A stretch of 54,786 nucleotides of DNA from Domibacillus enclensis (GTDB lineage Bacteria; Bacillota; Bacilli; Bacillales; Domibacillaceae), in NCBI RefSeq assembly GCF_900156125.1, contig NZ_FTLX01000013.1, positions 1-54,786 on the forward strand, written 5' to 3'. A program made the position numbers and the translations under genes. Below, piece after piece: positions 1 to 10,374 of the stretch (position 1 is the stretch's first letter; each line of letters begins with the position of its first letter). A model generated the notes under the pieces. That model was not told where the DNA came from, did no database searches, and was given only the letters and a program-made list of their open reading frames with translations.

Positions 1-94
1 GTCACACCCGTTCCCATCCCGAACACGGCAGTTAAGCTCTTCAGCGCCGATGGTAGTTGGGGGTCTCCCCCTGTGAGAGCAGGACGCCGCCTGG
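1..94 (+). rRNA. rrf: 5S ribosomal RNA, 3' portion (partial)
   Basis: The first ~94 nt match the 3' four fifths of a Bacillus-type 5S rRNA: the CCCGTTCCCATCCCGAACACGG loop region, the AAGCTCTTCAGCGCCGATGGTAGT block and the GTGAGAGCAGGACGCCGCC 3' arm. About 22 nt of the 5' end lie outside the window. A terminator follows directly, so this is the last gene of an rRNA operon. The exact 3' end is estimated from the family. Confidence 0.95.
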
Positions 95-101
95 CAATGA
101 C

Positions 102-133
102 AAGACAACTTGAGAAATCAAGTTGTCTTTTTT
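102..133 (+). terminator. rho-independent terminator of the upstream rrn operon
   Basis: A perfect 12-bp stem (AAGACAACTTGA / TCAAGTTGTCTT) with a GAAA loop is followed by a run of T. It lies 8 nt after the 5S gene and before the ctsR promoter, so it insulates the clpC operon from rRNA transcription. Confidence 0.93.
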
Positions 134-154
134 GTGTGTTTAAAAGCAAATTCT

Positions 155-184
155 TTGCAATAAAACAGCTCTTTCCATTATAAT
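155..184 (+). promoter_or_regulatory. probable sigma-A promoter of the ctsR operon
   Basis: TTGCAA (155-160) and a consensus TATAAT (179-184) are separated by 18 nt. The -10 box sits 4 nt upstream of the CtsR operator, so bound CtsR would block the start region. The -35 assignment is less sure than the -10. Confidence 0.7.
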
Positions 185-187
185 TAT

Positions 188-210
188 CGTCAAATATAGT
201 CAAGGTCAAG
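188..210 (+). promoter_or_regulatory. CtsR operator
   Basis: The heptads CGTCAAA-TAT-AGTCAAG match the known CtsR direct-repeat consensus (RGTCAAA-NAN-RGTCAAA) with two deviations, the first and last bases. A third partial copy, GTCAAG (205-210), follows in tandem and runs into the ctsR ribosome binding site. This supports autoregulation of the operon by its first gene product. Confidence 0.88.
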
Positions 211-222
211 GTGGGGAATTCA

Positions 223-684
223 ATGAGAAACGTTTCTGATATTATTGAACAGTATTTGAAACAAGTACTCGAGCGTAACGGAAGCGAAATTGTTGAAATT
301 AAACGAAGTGAAATTGCGGATAAATTTCAATGTGTCCCTTCTCAAATAAACTATGTGATCAATACTCGTTTTACAATTGAGCGTGGATATATTGTAGAAA
401 GCAAACGGGGAGGCGGCGGCTATATCCGGATCATTAAGGTGACCATCCATGAGCAAAGTGACTTACTGGATCAGCTGCTCGCCCTTGTAGGTGTAAGACT
501 TTCACAGGCAAGTGCAGAAAATGTGGTGTATCGGCTTCTAGAAGAGAAGGTAATTTCCGCTCGGGAAGCGAAGTTAATGGTAGGTGTAATGGAACGCTCA
601 GTCCTAAACGCTGAACTGCCTGAACGTGATGAGTTAAGAGCAAGAATGATGAAGTCGTTTTTAGTATCCCTTAAATATATATAA
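223..684 (+). CDS. ctsR: Transcriptional repressor of class III stress genes CtsR
   Basis: CtsR is a dimeric winged-helix repressor of clp genes. It is inactivated at high temperature and, in partnership with McsA/McsB, degraded by ClpCP. The 153-residue product has the family's N-terminal DNA-binding part (SEIADKFQCVPSQINYVINTRF and the glycine-rich wing KRGGGGYIRI, about 25-70) and the C-terminal dimer/McsB region (ERDELRARMMKS near the end). The ATG at 223 is chosen over a GTG at 211 because the AAGGTGGGG ribosome binding site (208-216) lies 6 nt before it and overlaps the GTG. It heads the four-gene operon and has its own operator just upstream. Confidence 0.97.
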   Translation: MRNVSDIIEQYLKQVLERNGSEIVEIKRSEIADKFQCVPSQINYVINTRFTIERGYIVESKRGGGGYIRIIKVTIHEQSDLLDQLLALVGVRLSQASAENVVYRLLEEKVISAREAKLMVGVMERSVLNAELPERDELRARMMKSFLVSLKYI

Positions 685-698
685 GGCAGGTGGATGGT

Positions 699-1232
699 GT
701 GATATGCCAGGAATGCCATGAGCGGCCGGCTGCTCTTCATTTTACGAATACAGTAAATGGACATACAACAGAAGTTTATTTATGTGAGCAGTGCGCCAAT
801 GATAAAGGAGAAACGTTATTTAGTGGTCATCCCACTTTCTCTTTAAACAATTTGCTCAGTGGATTATTTAACCCTGATGCTCATTTTTCAGCAAATCCTT
901 CGCTTAACGAGCAAGAAACGCATTGTGAAAAATGCGGGATCACGTTTCAGCAATTTCTGCAGACAGGAAAGTTTGGCTGTGCACATTGCTACAAATCGTT
1001 TGATTCAAAGCTGGTGCCTATTTTAAAACGGCTTCATGGCGGCAATACTGTTCATCATGGAAAGATTCCCGCTCGGATGGGCGGTGCTCTTCATTTGCAG
1101 AAAGAACTGCAGTCGCTGCGTGAGCAGCTTCAGGAAATGGTAGCAGGTGAGCATTTTGAAAAAGCTGCAGATGTTCGGGATCAAATTCGCGCATTAGAAA
1201 AGCAAGTGTCGGATGAAGGAGGCGGCGGGTAA
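699..1232 (+). CDS. mcsA: McsA, zinc-binding activator of the McsB arginine kinase
   Basis: McsA activates McsB and helps couple protein arginine phosphorylation to ClpCP degradation. The 177-residue protein shows four CxxC pairs: CQEC at the N-terminus, CEQC, CEKC and CAHC. These fit two treble-clef zinc sites. A UVR motif follows in the C-terminal third ([20 protein letters not shown]). The GTG at 699 is taken as the start because it gives the family's MICQEC opening and sits 6 nt after AGGTGG. An in-frame GTG at 690 overlaps that ribosome binding site. The stop overlaps the mcsB start (TAATG), which indicates translational coupling. Confidence 0.95.
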   Translation: MICQECHERPAALHFTNTVNGHTTEVYLCEQCANDKGETLFSGHPTFSLNNLLSGLFNPDAHFSANPSLNEQETHCEKCGITFQQFLQTGKFGCAHCYKSFDSKLVPILKRLHGGNTVHHGKIPARMGGALHLQKELQSLREQLQEMVAGEHFEKAADVRDQIRALEKQVSDEGGGG

Positions 1233-2287
1233 TGTCACTGGAGCGGTTTATCAATCAGCAAACAAGTGCCTGGATGAGTGGAACCGGACCTGATTCCGAT
1301 GTAGTGCTCAGTACACGTGTCCGCTTGGCGCGTAATTTGGATAATACGATGTTCTCTACCGTGTTCGGATTGGAAGAAGCTCAGCGAATAGTGGAAGAAA
1401 TTCAAGAGGCATCTGCCGAAACGTTAGCACTGGAGCTTTTGAAAATGGAAGATCTGTCTCCTCTTCAAAAAAGAGTCCTCGTGGAAAAACATTTAATCAG
1501 TCCGTTTTTGGCGGAAGCTTCTTTATACGGAGCTGCATTCATATCCGAGCAGGAGGACGTCAGCATCATGGTGAATGAAGAGGACCATCTTCGGATTCAG
1601 TGCCTTTCTTCAGGCCTCCAGCTTCAGGAAACATTAAATAAAGCCAACCGAATTGATGATGTGATTGAAGAAAAGGTGCAATATGCATTTGATGAGAAAA
1701 AAGGGTATTTAACAGCTTGTCCGACAAATGTGGGCACGGGTCTGCGGGCCTCGGTTATGATTCATCTACCTGGCTTAGTTATAACCCGTCAGATGAACCG
1801 GATTATTCCGGCCATTAGTCAATTGGGACTTGTTGTTAGAGGAATTTACGGGGAAGGCAGCGAAGCTTTAGGGAACATCTTTCAAATTTCCAATCAATTG
1901 ACGCTTGGGAAATCAGAAGAAGACATTATCAATGATCTGGACAGCGTGGTGCACGAGCTGATGTCGCGCGAGCAGTCTGCCAGAGACGCACTTATGCAAA
2001 CGTCGCCTGTGCGGCTGGAGGATCGTATTTACCGGTCATATGGAATTTTGTCCAATAGCCGGATCATTGAAACAGCAGAAGCATTTCAATGTTTGTCCGA
2101 TGTTAGATTAGGGATTGATTTAGGGTATATCCATGATATATCAAAAAGCATTTTAAACGAGCTGATGATTTTAACGCAGCCAGGCTTTCTGCAGCAATAC
2201 GCGGGAGGACCGCTTCGAGCAGAGGAGAGGGATATTCGCCGGGCAGCATTGATCAGGGAGCGCTTTGAGCTAGATGAAACGAATTGA
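1232..2287 (+). CDS. mcsB: Protein arginine kinase McsB
   Basis: McsB is a phosphagen-kinase-fold enzyme that phosphorylates arginines on proteins, marking them for ClpCP. The 351-residue product carries the kinase signatures TRVRLARN (about 27-34), VNEEDH (114-119, with the catalytic glutamate), [11 protein letters not shown] (Cys163) and [10 protein letters not shown]. The C-terminal phosphoarginine-binding motif RDIRRA (333-338) is also intact. It is about a dozen residues shorter than the B. subtilis protein, all at the C-terminal tail. It is translationally coupled to mcsA and is followed 18 nt later by clpC, its client protease subunit. Confidence 0.97.
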   Translation: MSLERFINQQTSAWMSGTGPDSDVVLSTRVRLARNLDNTMFSTVFGLEEAQRIVEEIQEASAETLALELLKMEDLSPLQKRVLVEKHLISPFLAEASLYGAAFISEQEDVSIMVNEEDHLRIQCLSSGLQLQETLNKANRIDDVIEEKVQYAFDEKKGYLTACPTNVGTGLRASVMIHLPGLVITRQMNRIIPAISQLGLVVRGIYGEGSEALGNIFQISNQLTLGKSEEDIINDLDSVVHELMSREQSARDALMQTSPVRLEDRIYRSYGILSNSRIIETAEAFQCLSDVRLGIDLGYIHDISKSILNELMILTQPGFLQQYAGGPLRAEERDIRRAALIRERFELDETN

Positions 2288-2305
2288 GATAAGGGGGAAA
2301 TGGAT

Positions 2306-4744
2306 ATGATGTTTGGACGTTTTACAGAGAGAGCGCAGAAAGTATTAGCACTGGCACAAGAGGAAGCAATTCGGCTTGGCCACAATAATATTGGAACAGA
2401 ACACATTTTACTCGGCCTCGTTCGTGAAGGCGAAGGAATTGCGGCAAAAGCCCTTTACGGCTTAGGGCTAAGCGCAGAAAAAATTCAAGAAGAAGTAGAA
2501 GAATTAATCGGTAAAGGCGACGGGGCATCGAAAACCGTTCACTATACACCTCGTGCAAAGAAGGTAATCGAGCTTTCCATGGACGAAGCGAGAAAGTTAG
2601 GCCACTCTTATGTAGGAACAGAGCACATTTTACTCGGCTTGATTCGTGAAGGCGAAGGGGTTGCGGCACGCGTGCTCGGCAATCTCGGTGTCAGCTTAAA
2701 TAAAGCGCGTCAGCAGGTGCTGCAATTGTTAGGCAGCAACGAGTCAGGCAGTGGGCAGGGAGGCCAGGCTTCTAATGTCAGCACGCCGACGCTTGATGGC
2801 CTTGCACGTGACCTGACAGTTATTGCCCGCGAAGGAAGCCTTGATCCGGTTATTGGCCGCAGCAAAGAAATTCAGCGAGTCATTGAAGTGCTGAGCCGCC
2901 GGACGAAAAACAATCCTGTTTTAATTGGTGAACCAGGGGTTGGGAAAACGGCGATTGCGGAAGGGCTTGCCCAGCAGATTATTAACAATGAAGTGCCGGA
3001 AACACTCCGCAACAAACGAGTGATGACACTTGATATGGGAACGGTAGTCGCAGGCACGAAATACCGCGGTGAATTTGAAGACCGTTTGAAAAAAGTGATG
3101 GACGAAATTCGCCAGGCAGGCAATATCATTTTGTTTATCGATGAATTGCATACATTGATTGGGGCTGGTGGAGCAGAAGGCGCTATCGATGCCTCCAACA
3201 TTTTAAAACCATCGCTCGCCCGTGGTGAACTGCAATGTATCGGTGCGACAACACTGGATGAGTACCGCAAGTACATTGAGAAGGATGCTGCACTAGAGCG
3301 CCGTTTCCAGCCAATTCAAGTTGATGAGCCAACGCTTGATGAGTCGATTCAAATCTTAAAAGGGCTGCGCGACCGTTATGAGGCGCATCACCGTGTAGCG
3401 ATTTTGGATGAAGCGATTGATGCAGCGGTGAAAATGTCAGACCGTTACATTTCCGACCGGTTCCTGCCGGATAAAGCCATTGATTTAATTGATGAAGCGG
3501 GTTCAAAGGTTCGTCTTCGCTCTTTTACAACACCGCCGAACTTAAAAGAGCTGGAAGTGAAGCTCGAAGCCTTAAAGCATGAGAAGGATTCTGCGGTGCA
3601 AAGCCAGGAATTTGAAAAAGCGGCTTCACTGCGCGATGCGGAGCAAAAGCTGCGTGAAGAGCTGGATCAAACGAAAAATAGCTGGAAAGAAAAGCAAGGT
3701 ACTGAAAACAGTGAAGTGACGATGGAGGATATCGCCATGGTCGTGTCCAGCTGGACTGGCATTCCAGTATCAAAATTAGCGCAAACGGAAACCGACCGTT
3801 TGCTCAATTTGGAAGAAATTCTTCACTCCCGCTTAATCGGGCAGGAAGAAGCGGTTACGTCGATTTCAAAAGCAGTTCGCCGAGCACGTGCAGGCTTGAA
3901 GGATCCGAAGCGGCCAATTGGCTCATTTATTTTCCTCGGCCCAACAGGCGTCGGGAAAACAGAGCTTGCCAAGGCGCTGGCGGAATCCATGTTCGGCGAT
4001 GAGGATGCGATGATCCGTATCGATATGTCTGAATACATGGAGAAGCATTCGACTTCCCGTCTCGTGGGATCGCCTCCAGGATATGTAGGGTATGAAGAAG
4101 GCGGCCAATTAACAGAAAAAATCCGCCGCAAGCCGTATTCCGTTGTCCTGCTTGATGAAATTGAAAAAGCGCATCCGGATGTATTCAACATTTTGCTGCA
4201 GGTGCTTGAAGACGGTCGTTTAACAGACTCCAAAGGCCGGACGGTCGATTTCCGCAACACGGTGCTGATCATGACGTCAAACGTTGGCGCACAGTCGCTG
4301 CAGAAAAATAAATACGTCGGCTTTAACATTCAGGACGGTGCGCAGGATCATAAGGATATGAAAGGCAAAGTCATGGAAGAATTAAAACGCGCTTTCCGTC
4401 CGGAGTTCTTAAACCGGATTGACGAAATCATTGTGTTCCATGCACTTGAAAAGAAACATTTAAAAGAAATTGTCACACTGATGGCCGATCAGCTGACGAC
4501 CCGCTTGAAAGAGCAGGATATCAATGTTGAACTAACGGAAAAAGCGAAGGAAAAAATAGCGGACGAAGGCTATGATCCAGAGTACGGAGCACGCCCGCTC
4601 CGCCGGGCTCTTCAAAAACAAGTGGAAGACCGTTTGTCGGAAGAGCTGCTGAAGGGCAATGTGCTGACTGGCCAGCAAGTCGTTGTAGATGTAGATGACA
4701 AAGGAGAATTTGTTGTCCGCACAGCAGCGGGGTCAGCCTCTTAA
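2306..4744 (+). CDS. clpC: ATP-dependent Clp protease unfoldase ClpC
   Basis: ClpC is a hexameric AAA+ unfoldase that feeds substrates, including arginine-phosphorylated proteins, to ClpP. The 812-residue product has two N-terminal Clp-N repeats (each with GTEHILLGL, within 1-145), Walker A GEPGVGKT (208-215), Walker B ILFIDE, a middle domain with a UVR-like segment (about 418-453), a second Walker A GPTGVGKT (545-552) and a C-terminal ClpB-D2 small domain. The start at 2306 gives [11 protein letters not shown] and lies 8 nt from AAGGGGG. The upstream in-frame ATG at 2300 is too close to that site. A terminator follows at 4761. Confidence 0.98.
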   Translation: MMFGRFTERAQKVLALAQEEAIRLGHNNIGTEHILLGLVREGEGIAAKALYGLGLSAEKIQEEVEELIGKGDGASKTVHYTPRAKKVIELSMDEARKLGHSYVGTEHILLGLIREGEGVAARVLGNLGVSLNKARQQVLQLLGSNESGSGQGGQASNVSTPTLDGLARDLTVIAREGSLDPVIGRSKEIQRVIEVLSRRTKNNPVLIGEPGVGKTAIAEGLAQQIINNEVPETLRNKRVMTLDMGTVVAGTKYRGEFEDRLKKVMDEIRQAGNIILFIDELHTLIGAGGAEGAIDASNILKPSLARGELQCIGATTLDEYRKYIEKDAALERRFQPIQVDEPTLDESIQILKGLRDRYEAHHRVAILDEAIDAAVKMSDRYISDRFLPDKAIDLIDEAGSKVRLRSFTTPPNLKELEVKLEALKHEKDSAVQSQEFEKAASLRDAEQKLREELDQTKNSWKEKQGTENSEVTMEDIAMVVSSWTGIPVSKLAQTETDRLLNLEEILHSRLIGQEEAVTSISKAVRRARAGLKDPKRPIGSFIFLGPTGVGKTELAKALAESMFGDEDAMIRIDMSEYMEKHSTSRLVGSPPGYVGYEEGGQLTEKIRRKPYSVVLLDEIEKAHPDVFNILLQVLEDGRLTDSKGRTVDFRNTVLIMTSNVGAQSLQKNKYVGFNIQDGAQDHKDMKGKVMEELKRAFRPEFLNRIDEIIVFHALEKKHLKEIVTLMADQLTTRLKEQDINVELTEKAKEKIADEGYDPEYGARPLRRALQKQVEDRLSEELLKGNVLTGQQVVVDVDDKGEFVVRTAAGSAS

Positions 4745-4760
4745 CAGAATCAAATTTATC

Positions 4761-4788
4761 CAGCGGGTCTTTAAGACCCGCTGTTTTT
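4761..4788 (+). terminator. rho-independent terminator after clpC
   Basis: CAGCGGGTCTT / AAGACCCGCTG form an 11-bp stem followed by TTTTT. In B. subtilis the operon continues into radA, disA and yacL. Here the hairpin separates the CtsR-controlled genes from radA. Confidence 0.9.
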
Positions 4789-4806
4789 CATTGAAAGGAG
4801 ATTATT

Positions 4807-6180
4807 GTGGCAAAAGCAAAAACAAAATTTGTCTGCGGTGCATGCGGCTATGAATCCCCGAAGTGGATGGGAAAATGTCCGGGCTGCGGTCAATGGAATC
4901 AGATGGTAGAAGAAATGGAGATTACCGGAAAGCCGAAACGGACGACGTTTGCTCATTCAGACACCGTTATGGCAAAGCCTTCTCGCCTCGCAGATGTGGA
5001 AACTGCGCAGGAGCCGCGTGTCGAAACAGATTTAAATGAGCTGAACCGCGTTCTAGGCGGAGGAGTGGTACCGGGCTCTCTTGTTTTAATAGGCGGTGAT
5101 CCGGGTATTGGAAAATCCACCCTTCTCTTACAGGTGTCATCACAGCTTGCCTCAAAAGCAAGCAATGTTCTTTATATTTCCGGTGAGGAGTCGGTGAAGC
5201 AAACGAAAATGCGGGCGTCGCGGATGGGCATCAATGATCAAAGCTTATACATTTATGCAGAAACAAATCTGCAGCTCATTCACTCCGCGATTGAGAACAT
5301 GAAGCCGGAGTTCGTCATTATCGATTCCATTCAAACCATCCATCATCCGGAAGTCACATCAGCACCCGGCAGCGTTTCGCAGGTGCGTGAATGTACAGCT
5401 GAGCTAATGAGGATCGCCAAGATGAACAATATTGCGATCTTTATTGTTGGTCACGTAACGAAGGAAGGCGCGATTGCCGGACCGAGGCTGCTTGAGCACA
5501 TGGTGGACACGGTCCTTTATTTTGAAGGAGAGCGGCATCATACGTACCGCATTTTACGGGCGGTGAAAAACCGGTTCGGCTCCACCAATGAAATGGGCAT
5601 TTTTGAAATGAAGGAAGCAGGTCTTGAAGAGGTGGCGAATCCGTCTGAAATTTTCCTGGAAGAACGGACGAAAGGGACATCCGGATCGACCGTTGTCGCT
5701 TCGATGGAAGGAACAAGACCGGTGCTGGTTGAAATTCAAGCGCTCGTTTCTCCAACCGTTTTTGGAAATCCGCGAAGAATGGCGACAGGGATTGATCACA
5801 ATCGTGTGACGCTGATCATGGCTGTGCTGGAAAAAAGAGTCGGGCTGCTCCTGCAAAATCAGGATGCGTATTTAAAAGTGGCAGGCGGCGTCAAGCTGGA
5901 TGAACCGGCTATCGACTTAGCAGTCGCAGTCAGCATTGCGTCAAGCTTTCGAGACGAGCCGACAGGAGCCTCTGACTGTTTAATTGGCGAGGTGGGCCTG
6001 ACAGGTGAGGTAAGGCGCGTATCAAGAATTGAACAGCGCGTAAATGAAGCAGCGAAGCTCGGGTTTACGAGAGTGATTGTCCCGGCGAACAATATCGGAG
6101 GATGGACAGCGCCGGCGGGGGTGGATATCGTTGGGGTTTCAACTGTAAATGAAGCGTTAAAAACGGTTTTTGGCAAATAA
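4807..6180 (+). CDS. radA: DNA repair protein RadA (branch-migration helicase)
   Basis: RadA is a RecA-like ATPase that drives D-loop extension in recombination and natural transformation. The 457-residue protein starts with a C4 zinc finger (CGACGY...CPGCG, about 10-30). It has Walker [10 protein letters not shown] from residue 96, the RadA-specific KNRFG motif (254-258) and a C-terminal Lon-protease-like domain without the Lon catalytic dyad context. The start is a GTG 6 nt after AAAGGAG. In B. subtilis disA, encoding a di-c-AMP synthase whose activity RadA inhibits, lies directly downstream. Here the next gene is yacL, 91 nt away. Confidence 0.97.
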   Translation: MAKAKTKFVCGACGYESPKWMGKCPGCGQWNQMVEEMEITGKPKRTTFAHSDTVMAKPSRLADVETAQEPRVETDLNELNRVLGGGVVPGSLVLIGGDPGIGKSTLLLQVSSQLASKASNVLYISGEESVKQTKMRASRMGINDQSLYIYAETNLQLIHSAIENMKPEFVIIDSIQTIHHPEVTSAPGSVSQVRECTAELMRIAKMNNIAIFIVGHVTKEGAIAGPRLLEHMVDTVLYFEGERHHTYRILRAVKNRFGSTNEMGIFEMKEAGLEEVANPSEIFLEERTKGTSGSTVVASMEGTRPVLVEIQALVSPTVFGNPRRMATGIDHNRVTLIMAVLEKRVGLLLQNQDAYLKVAGGVKLDEPAIDLAVAVSIASSFRDEPTGASDCLIGEVGLTGEVRRVSRIEQRVNEAAKLGFTRVIVPANNIGGWTAPAGVDIVGVSTVNEALKTVFGK

Positions 6181-6271
6181 ATCATGGAACAAATTGTATT
6201 CGAGTCTCGTATTAATAGCGCGGGGCTCGAAACGTGTTTATAATAAAAAGAATAAGGAGGTGAAACAAAAC

Positions 6272-7354
6272 ATGTTAAAGCGTCTTGTACAGGGTGGGTT
6301 CATTATTTTAGGCGGTACGCTTGGCGTATTTCTTCTTTCGGACTTATTCCTTTATTTTCATCTCGATCATCCATTCATTAATAACCCATATGTCACAGCG
6401 CTTTTAGGAGCTCTTCTTTTCTACCTGCTTACGTTTTGGGCAGTAGATTACATCGTGGAGTTTATTAAGTGGATAGAAGACCGGATTGTGAATGCGCCGC
6501 TGACGGATATCGTCACAGGCGGTCTCGGGCTGCTTATTGGCTTGCTTGTCGCTATGCTTGTCGGTATTCCGCTATCACAGCTTCAGCTGCCGATCGTGAA
6601 TACTGTCGTGCCCATTCTTCTAACGATCGGCCTTGGCTATCTCGGCTTTCAGTTTGGGTTTAAGCGGCGCGATGAATTAACGTCTCTTTTTTCATCGAAC
6701 AAAGCAGCGAAGCGGAAAGAAGGACAAGTGGAAGAAGTGTTGCCAGCGCTGCCGTTAAAGTCCTTTAAAATCCTCGATACGAGTGTCATTATCGACGGGC
6801 GGATTGCTGATATTTGCGAAACCGGCTTTTTGGATGGAACGATTGTTATTCCTCAATTTGTTCTGGAGGAACTGCAGCATATCGCCGATTCTTCTGATAC
6901 ACTAAAGAGAACGAAGGGACGCCGCGGTCTGGATATTTTAAACCGGCTTCAGAAGGATGTCCCGATTGATGTGGAAATGACGGAAAAAGATTACGAAGAT
7001 GTGCATGAAGTGGACTCCAAGCTGATTAAGCTGGCGAAGGACATCGGCGGCATCGTGGTGACGAATGATTTTAACTTGAATAAAGTATGTGAGTTCCAGA
7101 AAGTGCCGGTGCTTAATATTAATGATCTAGCGAATGCAGTGAAGCCCGTTGTTATTCCGGGAGAAGAAATGCATGTGCTTGTGATTAAAGATGGGAAAGA
7201 ACAGCGTCAGGGCATTGCGTATCTCGACGACGGCACGATGATCGTTGTGGAGGATGGCCGTGATTTCATCGGCAAGCAAATCGACGTCATTGTCACCAGC
7301 GTTCTTCAAACATCTGCCGGACGAATGATTTTTGCGAAACCAAAGCATGCATGA
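6272..7354 (+). CDS. yacL: Membrane-anchored PIN/TRAM domain protein YacL
   Basis: The 360-residue protein has several hydrophobic segments in its first ~125 residues, about four transmembrane helices. These are followed by a PIN-type nuclease domain starting at [13 protein letters not shown] (Asp169), with further acidic residues at [10 protein letters not shown]-terminal TRAM RNA-binding domain follows from about residue 294. PIN domains are usually Mg-dependent RNases, but the substrate of this family is not known to me. The ATG at 6272 follows AAGGAGGTG and gives [11 protein letters not shown], the family N-terminus. An in-frame upstream start at 6170 would overlap radA and has no ribosome binding site. 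Confidence 0.92.
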   Translation: MLKRLVQGGFIILGGTLGVFLLSDLFLYFHLDHPFINNPYVTALLGALLFYLLTFWAVDYIVEFIKWIEDRIVNAPLTDIVTGGLGLLIGLLVAMLVGIPLSQLQLPIVNTVVPILLTIGLGYLGFQFGFKRRDELTSLFSSNKAAKRKEGQVEEVLPALPLKSFKILDTSVIIDGRIADICETGFLDGTIVIPQFVLEELQHIADSSDTLKRTKGRRGLDILNRLQKDVPIDVEMTEKDYEDVHEVDSKLIKLAKDIGGIVVTNDFNLNKVCEFQKVPVLNINDLANAVKPVVIPGEEMHVLVIKDGKEQRQGIAYLDDGTMIVVEDGRDFIGKQIDVIVTSVLQTSAGRMIFAKPKHA

Positions 7355-7378
7355 TAAGAAAGGAAAGGGTTTAAACGA

Positions 7379-8074
7379 ATGGACTATTATGTCGTGATTC
7401 CGGCTGCCGGAAAAGGAAAACGAATGAAAGCAGGGATGAATAAGGTGCTTCTCGAATTAGAAGGGCAGCCGCTTATTATTCATACCCTCGCTGTTTTTGA
7501 AGCAGACGTTTTCTGCAAGGGGATCGTGTTATCTGTTCATCCAGATGAACGAATGGAGTTTGAAAAGCTGCTGGCTGCGCACCGGATCACCAAAGTATGT
7601 GCGTTTGCAGACGGCGGTCAGGAACGGCAGCACAGCGTTTACAGCGGCTTAAAATCGCTCCCGCCGGAATCAGACATTGTCCTCGTTCACGACGGGGCAA
7701 GACCGTTTATTACCACTGAAACGATCGGCATGCTCGTCGAAAGCGCCCGTTTAACAGGGGCGGCCATTGCAGCGGTGCCTGTGAAGGATACGATCAAAAA
7801 AGCGGAAAGCGGCACAGTCACAGAAACAGTTGCAAGGGCAAGCCTTTGGTCCGTTCAAACGCCGCAGGCTTTTCAAAAGCAGGTCCTGCTTGAGGCACAG
7901 CAAAAAGCGGAAAAAGAGAGCTTTTTAGGAACCGATGAATCATCACTTGTGGAGCGAACCGGCTATCCGGTTCAAATCGTTGAAAGTGATTATGATAACA
8001 TTAAATTAACAACGCCGGAGGATTTATATTTTGCCCGGGCGATTATTGCAAAAAGAAATGAAAGTCAGGTGTAA
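7379..8074 (+). CDS. ispD: 2-C-methyl-D-erythritol 4-phosphate cytidylyltransferase
   Basis: IspD transfers CMP from CTP to MEP in the third step of the non-mevalonate isoprenoid pathway, in the cytosol. The 231-residue product has the nucleotidyltransferase N-terminus ([17 protein letters not shown], residues 6-22), the VHDGARPFI block, VPVKDTIK, and the C-terminal TTPEDL motif. It lies 24 nt after yacL behind AAGGAAAGGG and 5 nt before ispF, the enzyme two steps later in the same pathway. The pair is co-transcribed as in B. subtilis. Confidence 0.97.
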   Translation: MDYYVVIPAAGKGKRMKAGMNKVLLELEGQPLIIHTLAVFEADVFCKGIVLSVHPDERMEFEKLLAAHRITKVCAFADGGQERQHSVYSGLKSLPPESDIVLVHDGARPFITTETIGMLVESARLTGAAIAAVPVKDTIKKAESGTVTETVARASLWSVQTPQAFQKQVLLEAQQKAEKESFLGTDESSLVERTGYPVQIVESDYDNIKLTTPEDLYFARAIIAKRNESQV

Positions 8075-8079
8075 GGATC

Positions 8080-8562
8080 ATGTTTCGAATTGGACAAGGG
8101 TTTGACGTTCATCAGTTAACGGAAGGGCGGCCTTTAATTATTGGCGGTGTCACCATTCCGCACGATAAAGGGCTGCTCGGCCATTCGGATGCGGACGTTC
8201 TGCTGCATACGGTAGCCGACGCGTGTCTCGGGGCGATTGGCGAAGGAGACATCGGCCGTCATTTTCCAGACACGGATGAAGCATTTAAAGACGCGGATTC
8301 AGCGAAGCTTCTCGAGCATGTATGGAAGTTAGTAAAGGAAAAAGGCTATGAGCTTGGGAACATCGATTGTACCATTATCGCTCAAAAGCCGAAAATGGCC
8401 CCGTATGTTGGCGCGATGCAGGAGCGGATTGCTGCGCTGCTTGAAGCGGAGAAAGAACAAGTGAATGTAAAAGCAACAACGACGGAAAAGCTAGGGTTTC
8501 CAGGACGGGGAGAAGGCATTGCTTCGCAGGCAGCCGTTCTGCTGGTGAAAAGAAACGGATAA
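8080..8562 (+). CDS. ispF: 2-C-methyl-D-erythritol 2,4-cyclodiphosphate synthase
   Basis: IspF cyclises CDP-ME 2-phosphate to MEcPP, releasing CMP. It is a homotrimer with a zinc site between subunits. The 160-residue protein, close to the family length, starts with the zinc-binding GFDVH (about 6-10) and contains [10 protein letters not shown] with the third metal-ligand histidine, DIGRHFPD, and [16 protein letters not shown] near the C-terminus. The ribosome binding site AAGGA overlaps the ispD stop codon, so translation is probably coupled. Confidence 0.97.
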   Translation: MFRIGQGFDVHQLTEGRPLIIGGVTIPHDKGLLGHSDADVLLHTVADACLGAIGEGDIGRHFPDTDEAFKDADSAKLLEHVWKLVKEKGYELGNIDCTIIAQKPKMAPYVGAMQERIAALLEAEKEQVNVKATTTEKLGFPGRGEGIASQAAVLLVKRNG

Positions 8563-8601
8563 ACGGAATCAAAGGCAAAACAGCATCGGAGGAAAAAGGT
8601 T

Positions 8602-10062
8602 ATGACAAACAGTGTACGCGTTCGTTACGCGCCAAGCCCAACCGGCCATCTGCATATTGGGAATGCACGGACAGCGCTATTTAATTACTTATATGCCCGC
8701 AATCTGGGCGGCTCGTTTATTATTCGGATTGAAGATACGGATCAAAAGCGGAATATTGAAGGCGGCGAACAAAGCCAGCTGGACTATTTAAAGTGGCTTG
8801 GCGTGGAGTGGGATGAAGGCCCGGACGTCGGCGGCGAATATGGTCCTTACCGCCAGTCTGAACGCAATGATTTGTATAAGCAATATTATGAGCAGCTTCT
8901 GGAAGAAGGCAAAGCATACAAATGCTACTGCACAGCAGAAGAGCTTGAGGCAGAGCGTGATGCGCAGCAGGAGCGCAATGAGATTGCCGGCTATTCGGGG
9001 AAATGCCGCAACTTGACGAAAGAAGAGCAGTCTGCGCTTGAAGCGGAAGGACGCCGTCCGAGCATCCGTTTTCTTGTTCCTGCGGGTGAAGCGATTGTTT
9101 TCAATGATATAGTGAAGGACGAAGTATCGTTTGATTCTGATGGCATCGGCGGCGACTTTGTCATTGTGAAGCAGGACGGAACGCCAACGTATAACTTTGC
9201 AGTAGCGGTTGACGATCACTTAATGAAAATGACGCATGTTCTTCGTGGGGATGACCATATTTCGAATACGCCAAAGCAGCTGTTGATTTACAAAGCACTC
9301 GGCTTTGAGCCACCGGTATTTGGCCATATGACACTTATCGTTAACGAAAACCGTAAAAAGCTGAGCAAGCGTGATGAGTCCATCATTCAATTTATCGAAC
9401 AGTACAAAGATCTTGGCTATTTGCCGGAAGCTTTGCTGAATTTTATTACCCTACTCGGCTGGTCGCCAAAGGAAGAGCAGGAGATCTACACGAAAGAGCA
9501 GTTTATTGAGCAGTTTGATGCAGACCGCCTGTCGAAATCACCGGCTTTCTTTGATAAGCAAAAGCTTCTCTGGATGAATAACCAGTATATGAAGGAGCAG
9601 CCGGTAGAGCGTGTGACGGAGCTGGCGCGTCCGCATTTGGTGAAGGCTGGCTTGATCGAAGAAACGCTTTCAGCCGAACAGGAGGCATGGGTCACAGACC
9701 TTGTCGGACTTCTTCAGGAAAAAATGAGCTGCGGTGCGGAAATTGTCGAATTGTCTGAGCTGTTTTTCAAAGAAGAACTTGCCTATGAGGGCGAAGCGAA
9801 AGATGTCCTGGCTGAAGAGCAGGTGCCGGAAGTCTTGCGGGCATTTGCCGAAAAAGCAACAGCGCTCGATCCGTTTGAAGCAGACGGCGTGAAAAAAGCG
9901 ATGAAAGAGGTTCAAAAAGAAACCGGCCATAAAGGGAAAAAGCTGTTTATGCCGATTCGGGCTGCGGTAACCGGGCAGACACATGGACCAGACCTTCCGA
10001 AAGCAATTGAACTGCTGGGCCGTGAAAAAGTGCTGACCCGCTTAAAGGCTGTTCTTGATTAA
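8602..10062 (+). CDS. gltX: Glutamyl-tRNA synthetase
   Basis: GltX is a class I aminoacyl-tRNA synthetase. In Bacillus it is usually non-discriminating and also charges tRNA-Gln with Glu for later amidation by GatCAB. The 486-residue protein has the HIGH-type motif [13 protein letters not shown] near residue 15, RIEDTD, the zinc-like CYCTAEE...CRN region, and the KMSKS-type motif KLSKRDES. Start ATG follows CGGAGGAAAAAGG. The cysE promoter begins inside its last codons (TTGATT at 10055), so the T-box-controlled operon follows with no free spacer. Confidence 0.97.
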   Translation: MTNSVRVRYAPSPTGHLHIGNARTALFNYLYARNLGGSFIIRIEDTDQKRNIEGGEQSQLDYLKWLGVEWDEGPDVGGEYGPYRQSERNDLYKQYYEQLLEEGKAYKCYCTAEELEAERDAQQERNEIAGYSGKCRNLTKEEQSALEAEGRRPSIRFLVPAGEAIVFNDIVKDEVSFDSDGIGGDFVIVKQDGTPTYNFAVAVDDHLMKMTHVLRGDDHISNTPKQLLIYKALGFEPPVFGHMTLIVNENRKKLSKRDESIIQFIEQYKDLGYLPEALLNFITLLGWSPKEEQEIYTKEQFIEQFDADRLSKSPAFFDKQKLLWMNNQYMKEQPVERVTELARPHLVKAGLIEETLSAEQEAWVTDLVGLLQEKMSCGAEIVELSELFFKEELAYEGEAKDVLAEEQVPEVLRAFAEKATALDPFEADGVKKAMKEVQKETGHKGKKLFMPIRAAVTGQTHGPDLPKAIELLGREKVLTRLKAVLD

Positions 10063-10082
10063 ACGGCGGACCTGTATATAAT
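10055..10082 (+). promoter_or_regulatory. sigma-A promoter of the cysE-cysS operon
   Basis: TTGATT (10055-10060), a 16-nt spacer and a consensus TATAAT (10077-10082). The -35 box overlaps the end of gltX. Transcription would start near 10089, just upstream of T-box stem I. Confidence 0.75.
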
Positions 10083-10088
10083 AGAACA

Positions 10089-10335
10089 TATAGTAAAAAA
10101 CGTTGAAGAGGAAAAGTATGCGGCAGATGCCTTTCAGAGAGAACCGCCACGGCTGCGATCGGTTCAGGCCCCTCTGTCCGCAGAAGTGCCCCTCTGAGTC
10201 TGCGGCTGAACAAAAGTAAGCAGCAGCGGGTTAACACCCGTTATCAATTTGGAGTTGGGAAGACGGCCAGGCCGTTTTTCAAACAGAGTGGAACCGCGTT
10301 TACAAAACGTCTCTGTCTTTCAGAGGCGTTTTTTT
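10089..10335 (+). promoter_or_regulatory. T-box riboswitch, probable cysteine specificity (UGC)
   Basis: The leader has the conserved T-box parts in order: a stem I base with GAAGAGGAAAAGTA (from 10104), the AGAGAG bulge (10136-10141), and a candidate specifier UGC at 10201-10203 followed by GGCTGAAC, whose AAC pairs with the GTT at 10102. Then come a stem III hairpin (GCGGGTT...ACCCGTT), the T-box proper GAGTGGAACCGCG (10286-10298) and a terminator at 10304-10335. UGC is a Cys codon, and the genes downstream are cysE and cysS, so uncharged tRNA-Cys should allow read-through. A second UGC at 10187 is a weaker specifier candidate. Confidence 0.92.
10304..10335 (+). terminator. T-box-controlled terminator ahead of cysE
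   Basis: AAAACGTCTCTG / CAGAGGCGTTTT form a stem with one G-U pair around TCTTT, followed by more T. It sits after the antiterminator T-box sequence, in the normal attenuator position. Confidence 0.9.
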
Positions 10336-10374
10336 ATATGCCTGAAAAAGGGTTTGGAGAGGAGTGCGAGAAGC

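Noticed and set aside
10249-10374. In-frame N-terminal extension of cysE
   Set aside because: It runs through the T-box antiterminator and terminator and has no ribosome binding site; the family start at 10375 has GAGAGGAG.
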